Source: Natronobacterium gregoryi SP2 (GTDB taxonomy: Archaea; Halobacteriota; Halobacteria; Halobacteriales; Natrialbaceae). Taken from it: DNA of 64,000 nt. The position numbers were made by a program, and so were the translations under genes. Below are positions 42,206-51,794 of this stretch, in pieces (position 1 is the first letter of the stretch; every line of letters begins with the position of its first letter). The notes beneath the pieces were generated by a model that saw nothing but the letters and a program-made list of their open reading frames with translations, had not been told where the DNA came from and made no database searches. Where the stretch lies: contig NC_019792.1 in NCBI RefSeq assembly GCF_000230715.2, forward strand, positions 2,294,001 through 2,358,000, written 5' to 3'.

Positions 42206-43006
42206 ATGCGAACGCCAACACCCGATGCGCCCCCTGTCGCCCTGTCGATCGCTGGCAGCGACTCCGGCGGTGGAGCCGGAATCCAGGCCGACCTCGCGAC
42301 GATGACCACCCACGGCGTCTACGGGACGGCTGCGATCACGGCCGTCACGGCCCAACACACTCGCGGCGTCGAATCCTCGTTCGTACTCCCACGCTCCGAG
42401 ATCGCCGCCCAGATCGACGCCGTCGTCGACGACTTCGACGTCGGCGCGGCGAAGACGGGGATGCTCGCGACGACCGAAGTCGTCGAGCTCGTGACCGACC
42501 GCGTCCGGGACGAGCCGTTTCCACTGGTCGTCGACCCCGTGATGGTCGCCTCCTCCGGCGACCGACTGCTCGACGAGGACGCCGAACGCGCCTACGCGGA
42601 TCTGCTCGCCGAGGCGACTGTCGTCACGCCCAACGCCGACGAGGCCGAGGTCCTGACCGGAATCGCCGTCGAGGACGACGCGAGCGCACACGAGGCCGGC
42701 GAGGCCATCCTCGAGTTCGGTGCCGACGCCGCACTCGTCAAGGGCGGCCACGTCCCCGGCGAGACCGTCCGGGATCACCTCGTGACGCCCGAGGGAACGA
42801 CGACGTTCGAACACGAGCGGGTCGACACCGACGCCACCCACGGCTCTGGCTGTACGCTCGCGGCCGCCATCACGGCACGACTGGCTCGAGGCGAAGCCCT
42901 CGAGGCCGCCGTCGAGGGTGCGACTGACTTCCTCTCACGGGCGATCGAACGCCATTACGATGTCGGGCAGGGGCCGGGTGCGGTCAACCACGCGGTGGAT
43001 CGATAG
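42206..43006 (+). CDS. thiD: Hydroxymethylpyrimidine/phosphomethylpyrimidine kinase
   Basis: A 266-residue ribokinase-fold kinase that phosphorylates HMP and HMP-P to HMP-PP in thiamine synthesis or salvage. The N-terminal HMP site is [13 protein letters not shown] (17-29), [11 protein letters not shown] is the next block, and LVKGGH plus the Cys loop [16 protein letters not shown] near residue 212 are the ATP and catalytic parts. It is the short monofunctional form, without the C-terminal ThiN domain found in many archaeal ThiD proteins. TATA-like GTATAA lies about 22 bp before the ATG. The thiamine importer is at 21-26 kb. Confidence 0.93.
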   Translation: MRTPTPDAPPVALSIAGSDSGGGAGIQADLATMTTHGVYGTAAITAVTAQHTRGVESSFVLPRSEIAAQIDAVVDDFDVGAAKTGMLATTEVVELVTDRVRDEPFPLVVDPVMVASSGDRLLDEDAERAYADLLAEATVVTPNADEAEVLTGIAVEDDASAHEAGEAILEFGADAALVKGGHVPGETVRDHLVTPEGTTTFEHERVDTDATHGSGCTLAAAITARLARGEALEAAVEGATDFLSRAIERHYDVGQGPGAVNHAVDR

Positions 43007-44203
43007 TCAGTTCTCGACCAGGTAGAGGTTCCCGTCCCCGAACGGGCCGGCGGAGGGGACGACGGCGAGTCGATCGCCGACGGCAGCGATCGGTCCCCTG
43101 AGTCGCAGATCTTCCTCGCGCCAGCGGACGGTGCCGTCGGGTTCGACCGCGAAGAGTCCCTCGTTGGGCGTCCCGAAGTAGACGCCGTCGGCGACGGCCG
43201 TCGGTCGGTCCGTGGTGGTGCCGGTCGAGATCGACCACAGCCGGTCGCCCGACTCGAGGTCGATCCCGTACGCCTGCGAGCCCGCGGGCAGGTAGACCCT
43301 GCCGTGGGCGACGGCAGGCGTGATGCTCGAGCCCGCACCTCTGTCGAACTCCCAGACCGTCTCGCCGCCGTCGCGCTCGAGGGCGTAGAGCCGTCCATCT
43401 CGAGTACAGGCGAGGACGACGTCGTCCGAGACGGCCGGCGGCGAGAAGAACTGGTCCAGCCCGGTCCGGCTCCAGAGCCGTTCGCCGTCGGCGAACGCGG
43501 CGACACCGCCTGCTTCCCTGCTGCCGGTCGCGTAGACGACGCCGTCGGCGACCGCGAGACCTTCGGCTACCGGCGTTCCGGCCCGCCAGTCGATCGAACC
43601 GGTGTCGGGATCGATGGCGACGGCGTCGGGGCCTGACGAGAACGCGGAACCCGACTCGAACGCGTAAATCCGGTCGCCCGCGTGTACGGACGACCCCCAG
43701 CGGATCCAGGCGTCGTTCGTCCAGAGTTCCTCGCCGTCGTCGGCGTCGAGCGCGTAGCTACCGTTGTCGGAGGTGACGTAGACGACCTCGCTGGTCACCG
43801 TCGGAATCGAGTGGACGCCAGCTTGCGGATCTGCCTCGTAGGACCAGCGTCGCTCGCCGCCGTCGCCGTAACAGACGATGTCGCCAGCGACAGTGCCGAA
43901 GTAGAGCCGATCCTCGACGACAGTGACCCCAGCGCCGAGGGACGTATTGATCCCGGAGCCGTCGGTCGTCACCTGCGTGGACTCGAGGTCGGCCTCGAGC
44001 AACTCGGCGTCGGGGTTGTACCCCGTGTTCGCGGCGTCGAACCCGTCTTCGGGCCAGGCGACGGTGCCGTCGTCGTAGCCGCTACGGTCGCGGTCCTCGA
44101 TCGATCCTCGTTCGTCGCCGAACGCGGAGAGACAGCCGGCAGTCGACGCGAGCGTGGCGGCGGAGAGGCTCGTCACGGCCTGGAGGAACGGGCGGCGATG
44201 CAT
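43007..44203 (-). CDS. PQQ-type beta-propeller Tat lipoprotein
   Basis: A 398-residue exported lipoprotein. The N-terminus MHRRPFLQAVTSLSAATLAS has a Tat motif (RRPFLQ) and the lipid Cys is C24. The mature part is a beta-propeller of PQQ_2 type with repeats of the form VVYVTSDNGSYALDADDGEE, RIYAFESGSAFSSGPDAVAI and RLYALERDGGETVWEFDRG, each with the A/D-x-x-G-x-x-x-W signature. There is no cofactor site beyond this, so it is probably a structural or binding propeller. Start ATG 44203 is fixed by the Tat motif. Confidence 0.83.
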   Translation of the reverse strand: MHRRPFLQAVTSLSAATLASTAGCLSAFGDERGSIEDRDRSGYDDGTVAWPEDGFDAANTGYNPDAELLEADLESTQVTTDGSGINTSLGAGVTVVEDRLYFGTVAGDIVCYGDGGERRWSYEADPQAGVHSIPTVTSEVVYVTSDNGSYALDADDGEELWTNDAWIRWGSSVHAGDRIYAFESGSAFSSGPDAVAIDPDTGSIDWRAGTPVAEGLAVADGVVYATGSREAGGVAAFADGERLWSRTGLDQFFSPPAVSDDVVLACTRDGRLYALERDGGETVWEFDRGAGSSITPAVAHGRVYLPAGSQAYGIDLESGDRLWSISTGTTTDRPTAVADGVYFGTPNEGLFAVEPDGTVRWREEDLRLRGPIAAVGDRLAVVPSAGPFGDGNLYLVEN

Positions 44204-44271
44204 ATCGGATGCCTCGCCGGACCCAAACGCAAACGTTTTGATTGGATCGGCGGACTGGCACGAGCGGTCAC

Positions 44272-44676
44272 GTGGCGGAGCAAACGGACGATATCCGGAC
44301 GACTCGAGGCCGACGGTCCTTTGAGGATTCGCGTCCCGGGGTTCGTATAGTCGAGAACCCCTTCGACGTCGAGATCCGCGTCGGTGAAGTGCTCGAGGCC
44401 GAGGCGTTCCCCGAGGCACGGAAGCCGAAGATGGCCAAACTCTGGATCGATCTGGGCGAGGAAGGCGGCGAGATCCAGTCGGCCGCACAGCTCGATCACC
44501 ACTACGAGCCCGACGAACTCGAGGGGCGACAGGTCCTCTGTGCGACGACCCTCGGGACGGTGCAGGTCGCCGGATTCAAATCCGAGGCGCTGACCGTCTG
44601 TGTGCCCGGCGAGGAGGAGTATCCGGTGCTCGTAAAGCCGGACGAGGAGGTCCCGCTGGGCGGGCTCCTGTTCTGA
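44272..44676 (+). CDS. tRNA-binding (CsaA/MetRS-C-like) domain protein
   Basis: A 134-residue protein. The core VRIVENPFDVEIRVGEVLEA then AEAFPEARKPKMAKLWIDLG and the C-terminal LVKPDEEVPLGGLLF match the EMAP-II/CsaA-type OB-fold tRNA-binding domain. The family in archaea is a free-standing protein of about 110 residues. No ATG fits the expected N-terminus. The first plausible start codon before the core is GTG 44272 (VAEQTDDIRTTRGRRS), giving a 22-residue unconserved lead-in. It is divergent from the beta-propeller gene, with 68 bp between the chosen starts. Confidence 0.75.
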   Translation: MAEQTDDIRTTRGRRSFEDSRPGVRIVENPFDVEIRVGEVLEAEAFPEARKPKMAKLWIDLGEEGGEIQSAAQLDHHYEPDELEGRQVLCATTLGTVQVAGFKSEALTVCVPGEEEYPVLVKPDEEVPLGGLLF

Positions 44677-44705
44677 TCGGCGGTTGCGTGGTTCTAACAG
44701 TAGAG

Positions 44706-44711
44706 CTATAC
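44706..44711 (+). promoter_or_regulatory. TATA box of the APC permease gene
   Basis: CTATAC centred 27 bp before ATG 44735. Supports that start. Confidence 0.45.
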
Positions 44712-44734
44712 GTCCGGCTCGAATCACGCCCACT

Positions 44735-46150
44735 ATGGGTGAGACGTCGACCGACGGCACGAACGTCGAGGGAGAAGCCCCCCGGATCGAGCCGACGGTC
44801 GAAACCGACGAAGCAACATACACTGACGACGCCGAACTCGAGCGGACGCTCGGACTGACGGGCGGACTCGCCATCGGTATCGGGACGATGATCGGCGCGG
44901 GTATCTTCGTCTTTCCGGGGCTGGCGGCGGAGCAGGCCGGACCTGCGGCGTCGGTTTCGTTCGCCATCGGTGCCGTCGTCGCCCTGCTGGTCGCGTTGCC
45001 GGCCTCGGAACTCGCGACAGCGATGCCCAAGAGTGGCGGCGGCTACTACTTCATCTCGCGTGGGCTGGGAACCCTCGCGGGGACCGTCGTCGGCCTCTCG
45101 CTGTGGTTCGGGCTGGTGTTCGCGACGGCGTTTTACCTCGTCGGCTTTGGCTACTACGCCGTCGACACACTTGCGGAACTCGGGATCGCGGTCGGCGAGG
45201 AATTGGTCATCCCGATCGCCCTGCTGTTCGGTGCCGGGTTCACCGTCCTCAACGTGACCGGAACCGAGAACGCGGCGAAACTCCAGAACGGGATCGTCGC
45301 GCTGTTGGTCTCGATCCTGGTCGTCTTCCTCACCTACGGCGGGCTCGACGCGGCCGGGGTCGTGGGCGAACCGAGCGTTCCCGAGCAGTTCGCGCCCGCT
45401 GGGATCTTCCCCATATTCACGACTGCCGCGCTCGTGTTCACCTCGTATCTCGGCTTCGCACAGGTCGCGACCGTCGCCGGCGAGATGAAAGACCCCGGCC
45501 GGAACCTGCCGCTGGCGATGGTTGGCTCGGTACTCGTCGTCGGCGTCCTCTATGTGGTAACGATCTTCGTCGCGACGAGCGGGCTCGGGAGCGAAGCCCT
45601 CGGCGACCTCCGCGAGACAGCGATGGTCGAGGTCGGTCGCCACTATCTCGGCCCCGTCGGAGCCGTCGCGATCGTCTTCGGCGGCCTGCTGGCGACGATG
45701 TCCAGCGCCAACGCCTCCGTGTTGAGCACGTCCCGCTCGATCTATGCGGTCTCGAGGGACGCCCTCCTACCACAGGAGGCGAGCCGGATCAACCTTCGGT
45801 ACGGCACGCCACACGTCGCACTCGGGATGGCCGGCGGCCCGATCCTCGTGTTGACCGCGACCGGGAAGGTCGAACTGCTCGCGGAGGTCGCCTCCTTCCT
45901 CCATCTCATCATGTACGGGCTGATCTGCGTCGCGCTGATCGCCCTGCGTCGCGACGAACCCGAGTGGTACGATCCCGACTTCCGGGTGCCGGGCTACCCC
46001 GTCGTCCCGGCACTGGGTGCGGTCTGTAGTTTCGCGCTGATCCTGTTCATGCACTGGACCTCGCAGCTCATCGGCGTCGGGATCATGATCCTGACTACCG
46101 TCTGGTATTTCTACTACGCTCGCGACGTCGACCTCAAAGGCAAACTATGA
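44735..46150 (+). CDS. APC-superfamily amino acid permease
   Basis: A 471-residue membrane transporter with about 12 helices and an acidic 45-residue N-terminal tail. Helix 1 reads GLAIGIGTMIGAGIFVFPGL, containing the GxG substrate motif of APC permeases. Helix 6 region has ALVFTSYLGFAQVATVAGEM, also conserved. Amino acid identity transported is unknown. Its stop overlaps the following UspA gene by 4 bp (ATGA). In haloarchaea, APC permeases are commonly paired with UspA genes, which may regulate them. Confidence 0.88.
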   Translation: MGETSTDGTNVEGEAPRIEPTVETDEATYTDDAELERTLGLTGGLAIGIGTMIGAGIFVFPGLAAEQAGPAASVSFAIGAVVALLVALPASELATAMPKSGGGYYFISRGLGTLAGTVVGLSLWFGLVFATAFYLVGFGYYAVDTLAELGIAVGEELVIPIALLFGAGFTVLNVTGTENAAKLQNGIVALLVSILVVFLTYGGLDAAGVVGEPSVPEQFAPAGIFPIFTTAALVFTSYLGFAQVATVAGEMKDPGRNLPLAMVGSVLVVGVLYVVTIFVATSGLGSEALGDLRETAMVEVGRHYLGPVGAVAIVFGGLLATMSSANASVLSTSRSIYAVSRDALLPQEASRINLRYGTPHVALGMAGGPILVLTATGKVELLAEVASFLHLIMYGLICVALIALRRDEPEWYDPDFRVPGYPVVPALGAVCSFALILFMHWTSQLIGVGIMILTTVWYFYYARDVDLKGKL

Positions 46151-46842
46151 CACGTATACTCGTTCCACTGGCGATACTCGAGGGAGAAACGGTGTCGGCC
46201 GGGCTCGCCGACCTGCTCGAGCCGATGGACGTGACCGTGCTGGGCTATCACGTCCTGCCCGAGCAGACGCCGCCCGACCAGGCACGACTGCAGTACGAGG
46301 ACCGCGCGACCGCCGCGCTCGAGGACCTCGCGACGGAGTTCGGTGCGGCGGACGGCACCGCGGACTACCGGCTGGTGTTCACCCACGACGAGGAACAGAC
46401 GTTCGACCGCGTCGCGACGGAGACGCGCTCGGACGTCTATGCCATCCCGGGCGCGACGGGACCTATCGATCGCCTGCTCGTGGCGCTGACCGGCGACGTC
46501 GCCGTCGAACGCATCGTCTCGTTCGTGACCGACCTGGTCGGCGACCGCGACATCGGCGTCACGCTGTTTCTGGCGACCGACGACGAACGTTCCGGTGAGC
46601 AACTGCTCGAGGCGACTGCCGTGAAACTGTTCGACGAGAGACTCCACGTCCGGACCGACCTCGCGGTCGACGAGCCGCCGCTCGAGGCGCTCGTCGACGC
46701 GGCTGCCGACCACGACGCCATCGTCATGGGCGAGCGAGCGCCGTCGCTGCGGACGCTGGTCTTCGGTGACGAAGCCGAACGCGTCGCCGCCGAGTCGGTC
46801 GGCCCGGTACTAGTGGTGAGACATCTCGAGAGCGACGACTGA
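46147..46842 (+). CDS. Universal stress protein (UspA) coupled to APC permease
   Basis: A 231-residue cytoplasmic protein with a UspA fold. It opens MTRILVPLAILEGETV. The last strand region reads PVLVVRHLESDD, with DAIVMGERAPSLRTLVFGDE before it. The ATP-site GxxGxxG of ATP-binding Usp proteins is not seen in canonical form: the region is GERAPSLRTLVFG. It is translationally coupled to the permease gene, so a regulatory or sensor role on the transporter is likely, by inference. Related in layout to the Usp-like gene at 47497. Confidence 0.83.
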   Translation: MTRILVPLAILEGETVSAGLADLLEPMDVTVLGYHVLPEQTPPDQARLQYEDRATAALEDLATEFGAADGTADYRLVFTHDEEQTFDRVATETRSDVYAIPGATGPIDRLLVALTGDVAVERIVSFVTDLVGDRDIGVTLFLATDDERSGEQLLEATAVKLFDERLHVRTDLAVDEPPLEALVDAAADHDAIVMGERAPSLRTLVFGDEAERVAAESVGPVLVVRHLESDD

Positions 46843-46870
46843 TCCAGCCTCTCGAGCGAGGCGACTCGGA

Positions 46871-47398
46871 TCAAATCCAGAGATAGAGCCCGACGTGGGG
46901 GAGCAAGAACCCAACCAGTACTGCTACCGCGGCCGGCGGCGATGCCGCCCAGAGCGCCGAGTAGTCCCCTGCTGGATGGCCGCTGTATACGGTGGTGACC
47001 ACGTCGAAGACGAGGTAGAAGCCGGTCATCAGGAGCGATATCACGATTACTGACGCGGCTACGCCGTCGAACCCGGCCCGGAGAAGCACCGCCGCGACGC
47101 TGACGACGCCGACGGTCTGGACGAGTTCACCGGCACCGACGTACAACTCGAGGTGCCGGTAGTCGGGGTCGTACTCCCGATACCGCTTCTCGTAGCGGTC
47201 GAACTGCTCTGGGCTGATCCATTCGTCCCCATCACGGAGCGCGACGTGCTGTGGCACGTCCCCCATCACGATTCTGATGTCCGACGCGGGGACGCCGACG
47301 ACCCACCGGCCGGCCGCGTAGTGTCCGCACTCGTGGACGAAAATCACGCCCAGCACGACCAGTGCGGACGCGACGAGACTCGAGAGGAGACCGAACAT
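46871..47398 (-). CDS. Small membrane protein with HExxH motif (zinc protease-like)
   Basis: A 175-residue membrane protein with four to five helices. The first helix ends with H22-E-C-G-H26-YAAGR, an HExxH zinc motif at the place it has in site-2 proteases and DUF3267-type proteins. A loop GDVPQHVALRDGDEWISPEQ follows. The later NxPDG motif of classical S2P proteins is absent; GHPAGDYSALWAASPP is the nearest segment. It might be a small metalloprotease; activity is inference. An AT-rich promoter-like stretch precedes its start (TTTCATTTTATACG). Confidence 0.7.
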   Translation of the reverse strand: MFGLLSSLVASALVVLGVIFVHECGHYAAGRWVVGVPASDIRIVMGDVPQHVALRDGDEWISPEQFDRYEKRYREYDPDYRHLELYVGAGELVQTVGVVSVAAVLLRAGFDGVAASVIVISLLMTGFYLVFDVVTTVYSGHPAGDYSALWAASPPAAVAVLVGFLLPHVGLYLWI

Positions 47399-47496
47399 GA
47401 CTGTTTCATTTTATACGACCTACATAATAGCATCAAACTGTCCGACGAACCACACACGGTAACTCTGGTGATTCGGAGCCGACAGCCAGACTCGAG

Positions 47497-48348
47497 TCAT
47501 CGAGGTTCGTCGTCACTCGTTTCCTCGGTTGTCGAACCATCGCTCCGTTCGGCGTTGCGTGTGTCGTGTGGGCCGGAATCGCCGTCGATCTCGACGGCGT
47601 CGGCCGCGTCGTCCGTGCCGTGCTCGAGGTACTCTCCACGGATCACGACGACCGGATCGACCGTCCCTCTCGCCAGCGTCTTCGCTCGGTCCCGGAAGAT
47701 AAACCGACGGATCGACGGTCGACTCTCGCCGACGACCAACAGGTCGTGGTCGTCGGCGGCCCTGAGGATTTCCCGGGTCGGCGAGCCGTCGACGACGACC
47801 GAGACGGCGATCCGGTCGCGGTCGACGCCCGTGGCTGTGAGTTTCGCTGCGGCCGTTTCGAGGAGGTCCGTCGCACCCTCTCGGTCGCTTTCGTCCGCGA
47901 CCACCCGGAAGAACGTCACCTCGAGGTCGGTGACTGCCACCAGCGTTCCGAGGAATCCGGCGATGTACTCGAGGTTGACGTCACTGCGGACGGCGACGAG
48001 CACGGACTCGAGTTTCGCGGCGGGGTTGAGCAGTAACACGGCGTCACAGTCCTCGGCGAGTGCGACGCGTTCGAACGTCTGCAGCCGATCGTGGGTGAAC
48101 ACGAGCCGCGTTGAAACGTCCTCGCAGCCGGCGTCCTCGAAGACTGCTCGAAGCGCCTCGAGTTCGGAGCGAACTCGGTCGCCGTACTGGTCGCGCGCCT
48201 GGTCGGTGCCGAGCTGGTCCGGGATCGTCCGGTAGGCAAGCAGCGTGACCGGCACCGACGCGAACGCGTCGACGACCGACTGTGGGACGCCTTCGCCGCC
48301 GAGGACGTCGACAGGGACGAGCACGCGGTGATCTCGAGAGGCGGCCAT
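47497..48348 (-). CDS. Universal stress protein-like protein, 283 residues
   Basis: A Usp-fold protein with the same plan as the coupled Usp at 46147. It opens HRVLVPVDVLGGEGVPQSVV, continues LVFTHDRLQTFERVALAEDC (compare LVFTHDEEQTFDRVATETRS in the other), and ends the core LLVVGESRPSIRRFIFRDRA, then VDPVVVIRGEYL. A Ser/Asp/Glu-rich disordered tail of about 45 residues follows. The two are clearly paralogues. Start ATG 48348. It is divergent from mutS, with 108 bp between the starts. Confidence 0.8.
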   Translation of the reverse strand: MAASRDHRVLVPVDVLGGEGVPQSVVDAFASVPVTLLAYRTIPDQLGTDQARDQYGDRVRSELEALRAVFEDAGCEDVSTRLVFTHDRLQTFERVALAEDCDAVLLLNPAAKLESVLVAVRSDVNLEYIAGFLGTLVAVTDLEVTFFRVVADESDREGATDLLETAAAKLTATGVDRDRIAVSVVVDGSPTREILRAADDHDLLVVGESRPSIRRFIFRDRAKTLARGTVDPVVVIRGEYLEHGTDDAADAVEIDGDSGPHDTRNAERSDGSTTEETSDDEPR

Positions 48349-48456
48349 CGTCTTCTGCCGAGATACGACGCCCGGCGTAATAGTACCCCGACCGGAACCG
48401 ACCACGTTCGCCGCGGATCCCGCAGGGTTTTTGCGGTGGAACGCCAGGCATCGCGT

Positions 48457-51099
48457 ATGACAGAGGTGACGGGGATCGTCGGGGAGTTTTTCTCGCTGAA
48501 AGAGGAGACGGACGCGGAGTTGCTGGCGATGCAGTGTGGCGACTTCTACGAGTTTTTCGCCGAGGACGCCGAAACCGTCGCGGCCGAACTCGACCTGAAG
48601 GTGTCCCAGAAATCCTCACACGGCTCGTCGTACCCGATGGCCGGCGTCCCGGTCGACGACCTCACACCGTACCTGAAGGCGCTTGTCGAGCGCGGCTACC
48701 GGGTCGCCGTCGCCGACCAGTACGAGACCGACTCCGGCCACGCCCGCGAGGTCGTCCGCGTGGTGACGCCCGGAACTCTGCTCGAGACGACCGACGCCGA
48801 TGCCCAGTACCTCGCGGCGGTGGTCGACGGTGCGGCGACGGGCGACGACGGCTACGGCCTCGCGTTCGCCGACGTAACCACTGGACGCTTCCTCGTCGCG
48901 GAAGCCGACGACGGCGACGAGGCACTGACGGAGCTCTACCGGTTCGGCCCCGTCGAGGTGCTGCCCGGCCCGGAAGCGCGAACCGACGACGATCTGCTGG
49001 GGACGATCAGAGAGCGACTCGACGCCACGCTCACACTCCACGAGACGGAGGCGTTCGCGCCGAAACGTGCGAGCCACGACGTCGGCGACCAGTTCGGCCG
49101 GGAGACGATCGATCGGCTCTCGGTCGACGACGCCGCGATCGCAGCGGCCGGTGCCGTCCTCGACTACGTCGCCGAAACCGGGGCAGGGGTGCTCGCCTCG
49201 ATGACCCGCATCCAGGCCCACCACGGCGACGACCACGTCACACTGGACGCGACGACTCAGCGCAACCTCGAGTTGACCGAGACGATGCAAGGGGACAGCG
49301 AGGGATCGCTGTTCGAGACGATCGACCACACCGAGACGAGCGCGGGGCGACGGCTGCTGAAGGAGTGGCTCTGTCGCCCGCGGCGGTCGCTCGAGGTCCT
49401 CGAGCACCGTCAGGAGTCGGTCGCCGTCCTCTCGTCGGCCGCGCTCGCTCGAGACGAACTGCAGGATCGACTGGGCGAGGCCTACGACCTGGCGCGGCTG
49501 GCCTCGAAGGCGACACACGGCAGTGCGGACGCCCGTGACCTGCTGTCGGTGCGAGACACGCTCGGCGTCTTGCCGACGCTTGCGGAGACGGTCGAGTCCA
49601 GCCCCGACCTGGCCGACTCGCCACTCGCCGAGATCGTGACCAGGCCGGACCGCGAGGCCGCTGGCACCCTCGAGCGGACGCTCGAAGACGCCCTCGCCGA
49701 GGAGCCGCCGTCGACGGTCACCCAGGGCGGGCTCTTCCAGATGGGGTACGACGACGAACTCGACGAAGTGATCGAACGCCACGAGGAGATCAAGGAGTGG
49801 CTCGACACCCTCGCCGACCGCGAGAAGTCCGCACACGGGCTCTCGCACGTCACCGTCGACCGGAACAAGACCGACGGCTACTACATCCAGGTTGGCAAGT
49901 CCGCTGCCGGCGGCGTCCCAGACCACTACGAGGAGATCAAGACGCTCAAGAATTCGAAGCGGTTCACGACCGACGAACTCGAGGAGAAAGAACGCGAAAT
50001 CCTGCGACTCGAGGAACGTCGTGGTGACCTCGAGTACGAACTCTTCGAGCAACTGCGAGAGGAGGTGGCCGACCGCGCGGAACTCTTGCAGAACGTCGGC
50101 CGGGCGCTTGCCACTGTCGACGCGCTGGCGAGCTTGGCGACTCACGCCGCCGAGAACCGCTGGGTCCAGCCGGAACTGCACCGTGGTGGTCACCTCGAGA
50201 TCGACCAGGGTCGACATCCGGTCGTCGAGCAGACGACGGAGTTCGTCCCGAACGACGTCGTGATGGACGAGAATCGAGGCTTTCTCGTGGTGACGGGGCC
50301 CAACATGTCCGGGAAGTCGACGTACATGCGCCAAGTGGCGTGTATCGTCCTGCTGGCCCAGATCGGGAGTTTCGTCCCAGCGAAAGACGCCGGGATCGGA
50401 CTGGTCGACGGCATCTTCACTCGCGTCGGCGCACTGGACGAGTTGGCACAGGGCCGTTCGACGTTCATGGTCGAGATGAGCGAACTCTCGAACATCCTCC
50501 ACACCGCGACGGAAGACTCACTGGTCATCCTCGACGAGGTGGGCCGTGGCACCGCGACCTACGACGGCATCTCGATCGCCTGGGCCGCGACGGAGTACTT
50601 GCACAACGAGGTTCAGGCCAAGACCCTCTTTGCGACTCACTACCACGAGCTGACCGGGCTCGCCGAGGAACTCCCCCGCGTCGCAAACGTTCACGTCGCA
50701 GCGGACGAACGGAACGGCGACGTCACCTTTCTGCGAACCATCCGCGACGGCCCCACCGATCGATCCTACGGCATCCACGTCGCCGATCTCGCGGGCGTTC
50801 CCGGCCCCGTCGTCGATCGGGCCAGAGACGTTCTCGAGCGTCTGCGCGAGGAGAAAGCCATCGAGGCCAAGGGTGGCAACTCGAGCGAGTCGGTACAGAC
50901 GGTGTTCGACCTCTCGAGTGGCCAGTTCCGTGGGGAAGCAAGCGCCGACGGCGGTGAGCCGGACGGCAACGCAGAGACGCTCGACGCGGAGATGCGGACG
51001 GTAATCGACGACCTCGAGTCGATCGACGTGGCCGAAACCACTCCCGCCGAGTTACTCTCGAAAGTGCAGACGTGGCAGGACCGACTCGAGAGCGAGTGA
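48457..51099 (+). CDS. mutS: DNA mismatch repair protein MutS
   Basis: An 880-residue MutS. The N-terminal mismatch-sensing motif is GDFYEFF with Phe30 and Glu32 in the F-x-E positions that wedge into mispaired DNA. The ATPase domain has Walker A TGPNMSGKST at about 612-621, then STFMVEMSELSNIL, Walker B LVILDEVGRGTATYDG, and a late ATHYHEL switch segment. All MutS domains are in order: mismatch, connector, lever (KNSKRFTTDELEEKEREI), clamp, ATPase. The presence of the F-x-E motif separates this from MutS paralogues that lack domain I. Confidence 0.96.
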   Translation: MTEVTGIVGEFFSLKEETDAELLAMQCGDFYEFFAEDAETVAAELDLKVSQKSSHGSSYPMAGVPVDDLTPYLKALVERGYRVAVADQYETDSGHAREVVRVVTPGTLLETTDADAQYLAAVVDGAATGDDGYGLAFADVTTGRFLVAEADDGDEALTELYRFGPVEVLPGPEARTDDDLLGTIRERLDATLTLHETEAFAPKRASHDVGDQFGRETIDRLSVDDAAIAAAGAVLDYVAETGAGVLASMTRIQAHHGDDHVTLDATTQRNLELTETMQGDSEGSLFETIDHTETSAGRRLLKEWLCRPRRSLEVLEHRQESVAVLSSAALARDELQDRLGEAYDLARLASKATHGSADARDLLSVRDTLGVLPTLAETVESSPDLADSPLAEIVTRPDREAAGTLERTLEDALAEEPPSTVTQGGLFQMGYDDELDEVIERHEEIKEWLDTLADREKSAHGLSHVTVDRNKTDGYYIQVGKSAAGGVPDHYEEIKTLKNSKRFTTDELEEKEREILRLEERRGDLEYELFEQLREEVADRAELLQNVGRALATVDALASLATHAAENRWVQPELHRGGHLEIDQGRHPVVEQTTEFVPNDVVMDENRGFLVVTGPNMSGKSTYMRQVACIVLLAQIGSFVPAKDAGIGLVDGIFTRVGALDELAQGRSTFMVEMSELSNILHTATEDSLVILDEVGRGTATYDGISIAWAATEYLHNEVQAKTLFATHYHELTGLAEELPRVANVHVAADERNGDVTFLRTIRDGPTDRSYGIHVADLAGVPGPVVDRARDVLERLREEKAIEAKGGNSSESVQTVFDLSSGQFRGEASADGGEPDGNAETLDAEMRTVIDDLESIDVAETTPAELLSKVQTWQDRLESE

Positions 51100-51170
51100 G
51101 CAACGCAGGCCGGCTGTCCGTGGCCGTGTCGCAGACGACGTCTCTCGATTCAAAAAGAGAGAAGTTGACG

Positions 51171-51256
51171 GACTCATACGGACTGCTGTCCCGATGTCCC
51201 GGCGCGACTGCAAGAGCGCGCGGTCACACCGGAACTGACCGACAGCAAACCGTATC
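51171..51256. repeat. Palindromic repeat family 2, copy 3
   Basis: Lies between convergent mutS and osmC. Core stem CCGGCGCGACTG/CGGTCACACCGG, now with two mismatches and one G-T pair relative to the other copies. Outer arms TACGGACTGCTGTC and GACAGCAAACCGTA. Its right end supplies the osmC stop codon (TGA on the minus strand, 51255-51257). Confidence 0.78.
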
Positions 51257-51704
51257 AGTGCTCGAGCGCGACGGTCAGTGGCGTCTCGTTCTGGACGTTG
51301 TCACTGACTGGACAGCGTTCTTCGACCGCCGCCAGCCACTCCTCGAGGGTTGCCTCGTCGGCGTCGGCGTCGACCGTAATCGTCGCAGTGATCTCCTGGT
51401 AGCCGGCGCGAACGTCGTCACGTTTCCCCATGAATTTGGCGGGGTCGAGCTCTCCCTCGAGGTCGATCTCGATGTCGTGTAGTTCGAAGTCGTACTCGTC
51501 GGCGACAACGTGGGCGACGACGTTGAGACAGCCCGCCAGCGAGCCGAGCACGTACTCGACCGGGTTCGGCCCGTCGTCGGTTCCACCGAGCGCCGCCGGT
51601 TCGTCGACGACGAACTCGAAATCCCGTGCCGAGACCGTCGTTTTCGTCTCGCTTTCGCTGGTCGCCGAAACACTGAACTGCTGTGTCTGTGAGTTATTCG
51701 TCAT
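51255..51704 (-). CDS. OsmC family peroxiredoxin-like protein
   Basis: A 149-residue OsmC/Ohr-fold protein, which reduces organic hydroperoxides with two reactive cysteines. The two expected cysteines are C59 in GSLAGCLNVV and C131 in EERCPVSDNVQNETP, both in the correct context, so it is likely active. An Ohr versus OsmC distinction is not attempted. Start ATG 51704 is preceded by AT-rich DNA. The gene ends inside palindrome family 2 copy 3. Confidence 0.88.
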   Translation of the reverse strand: MTNNSQTQQFSVSATSESETKTTVSARDFEFVVDEPAALGGTDDGPNPVEYVLGSLAGCLNVVAHVVADEYDFELHDIEIDLEGELDPAKFMGKRDDVRAGYQEITATITVDADADEATLEEWLAAVEERCPVSDNVQNETPLTVALEH

Positions 51705-51794
51705 CGTACGAATGTGACCTCGTACACAGTTAATTTTTGCCCCCAGACCACCATGCATGTCCACGGAATTTCCGATTAGCATGCTATTGAAACT

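Noticed and set aside
48616-50502. 628-codon minus-strand frame over mutS
   Set aside because: Antisense shadow of mutS, which has complete catalytic motifs; the mirrored protein has no recognisable features.
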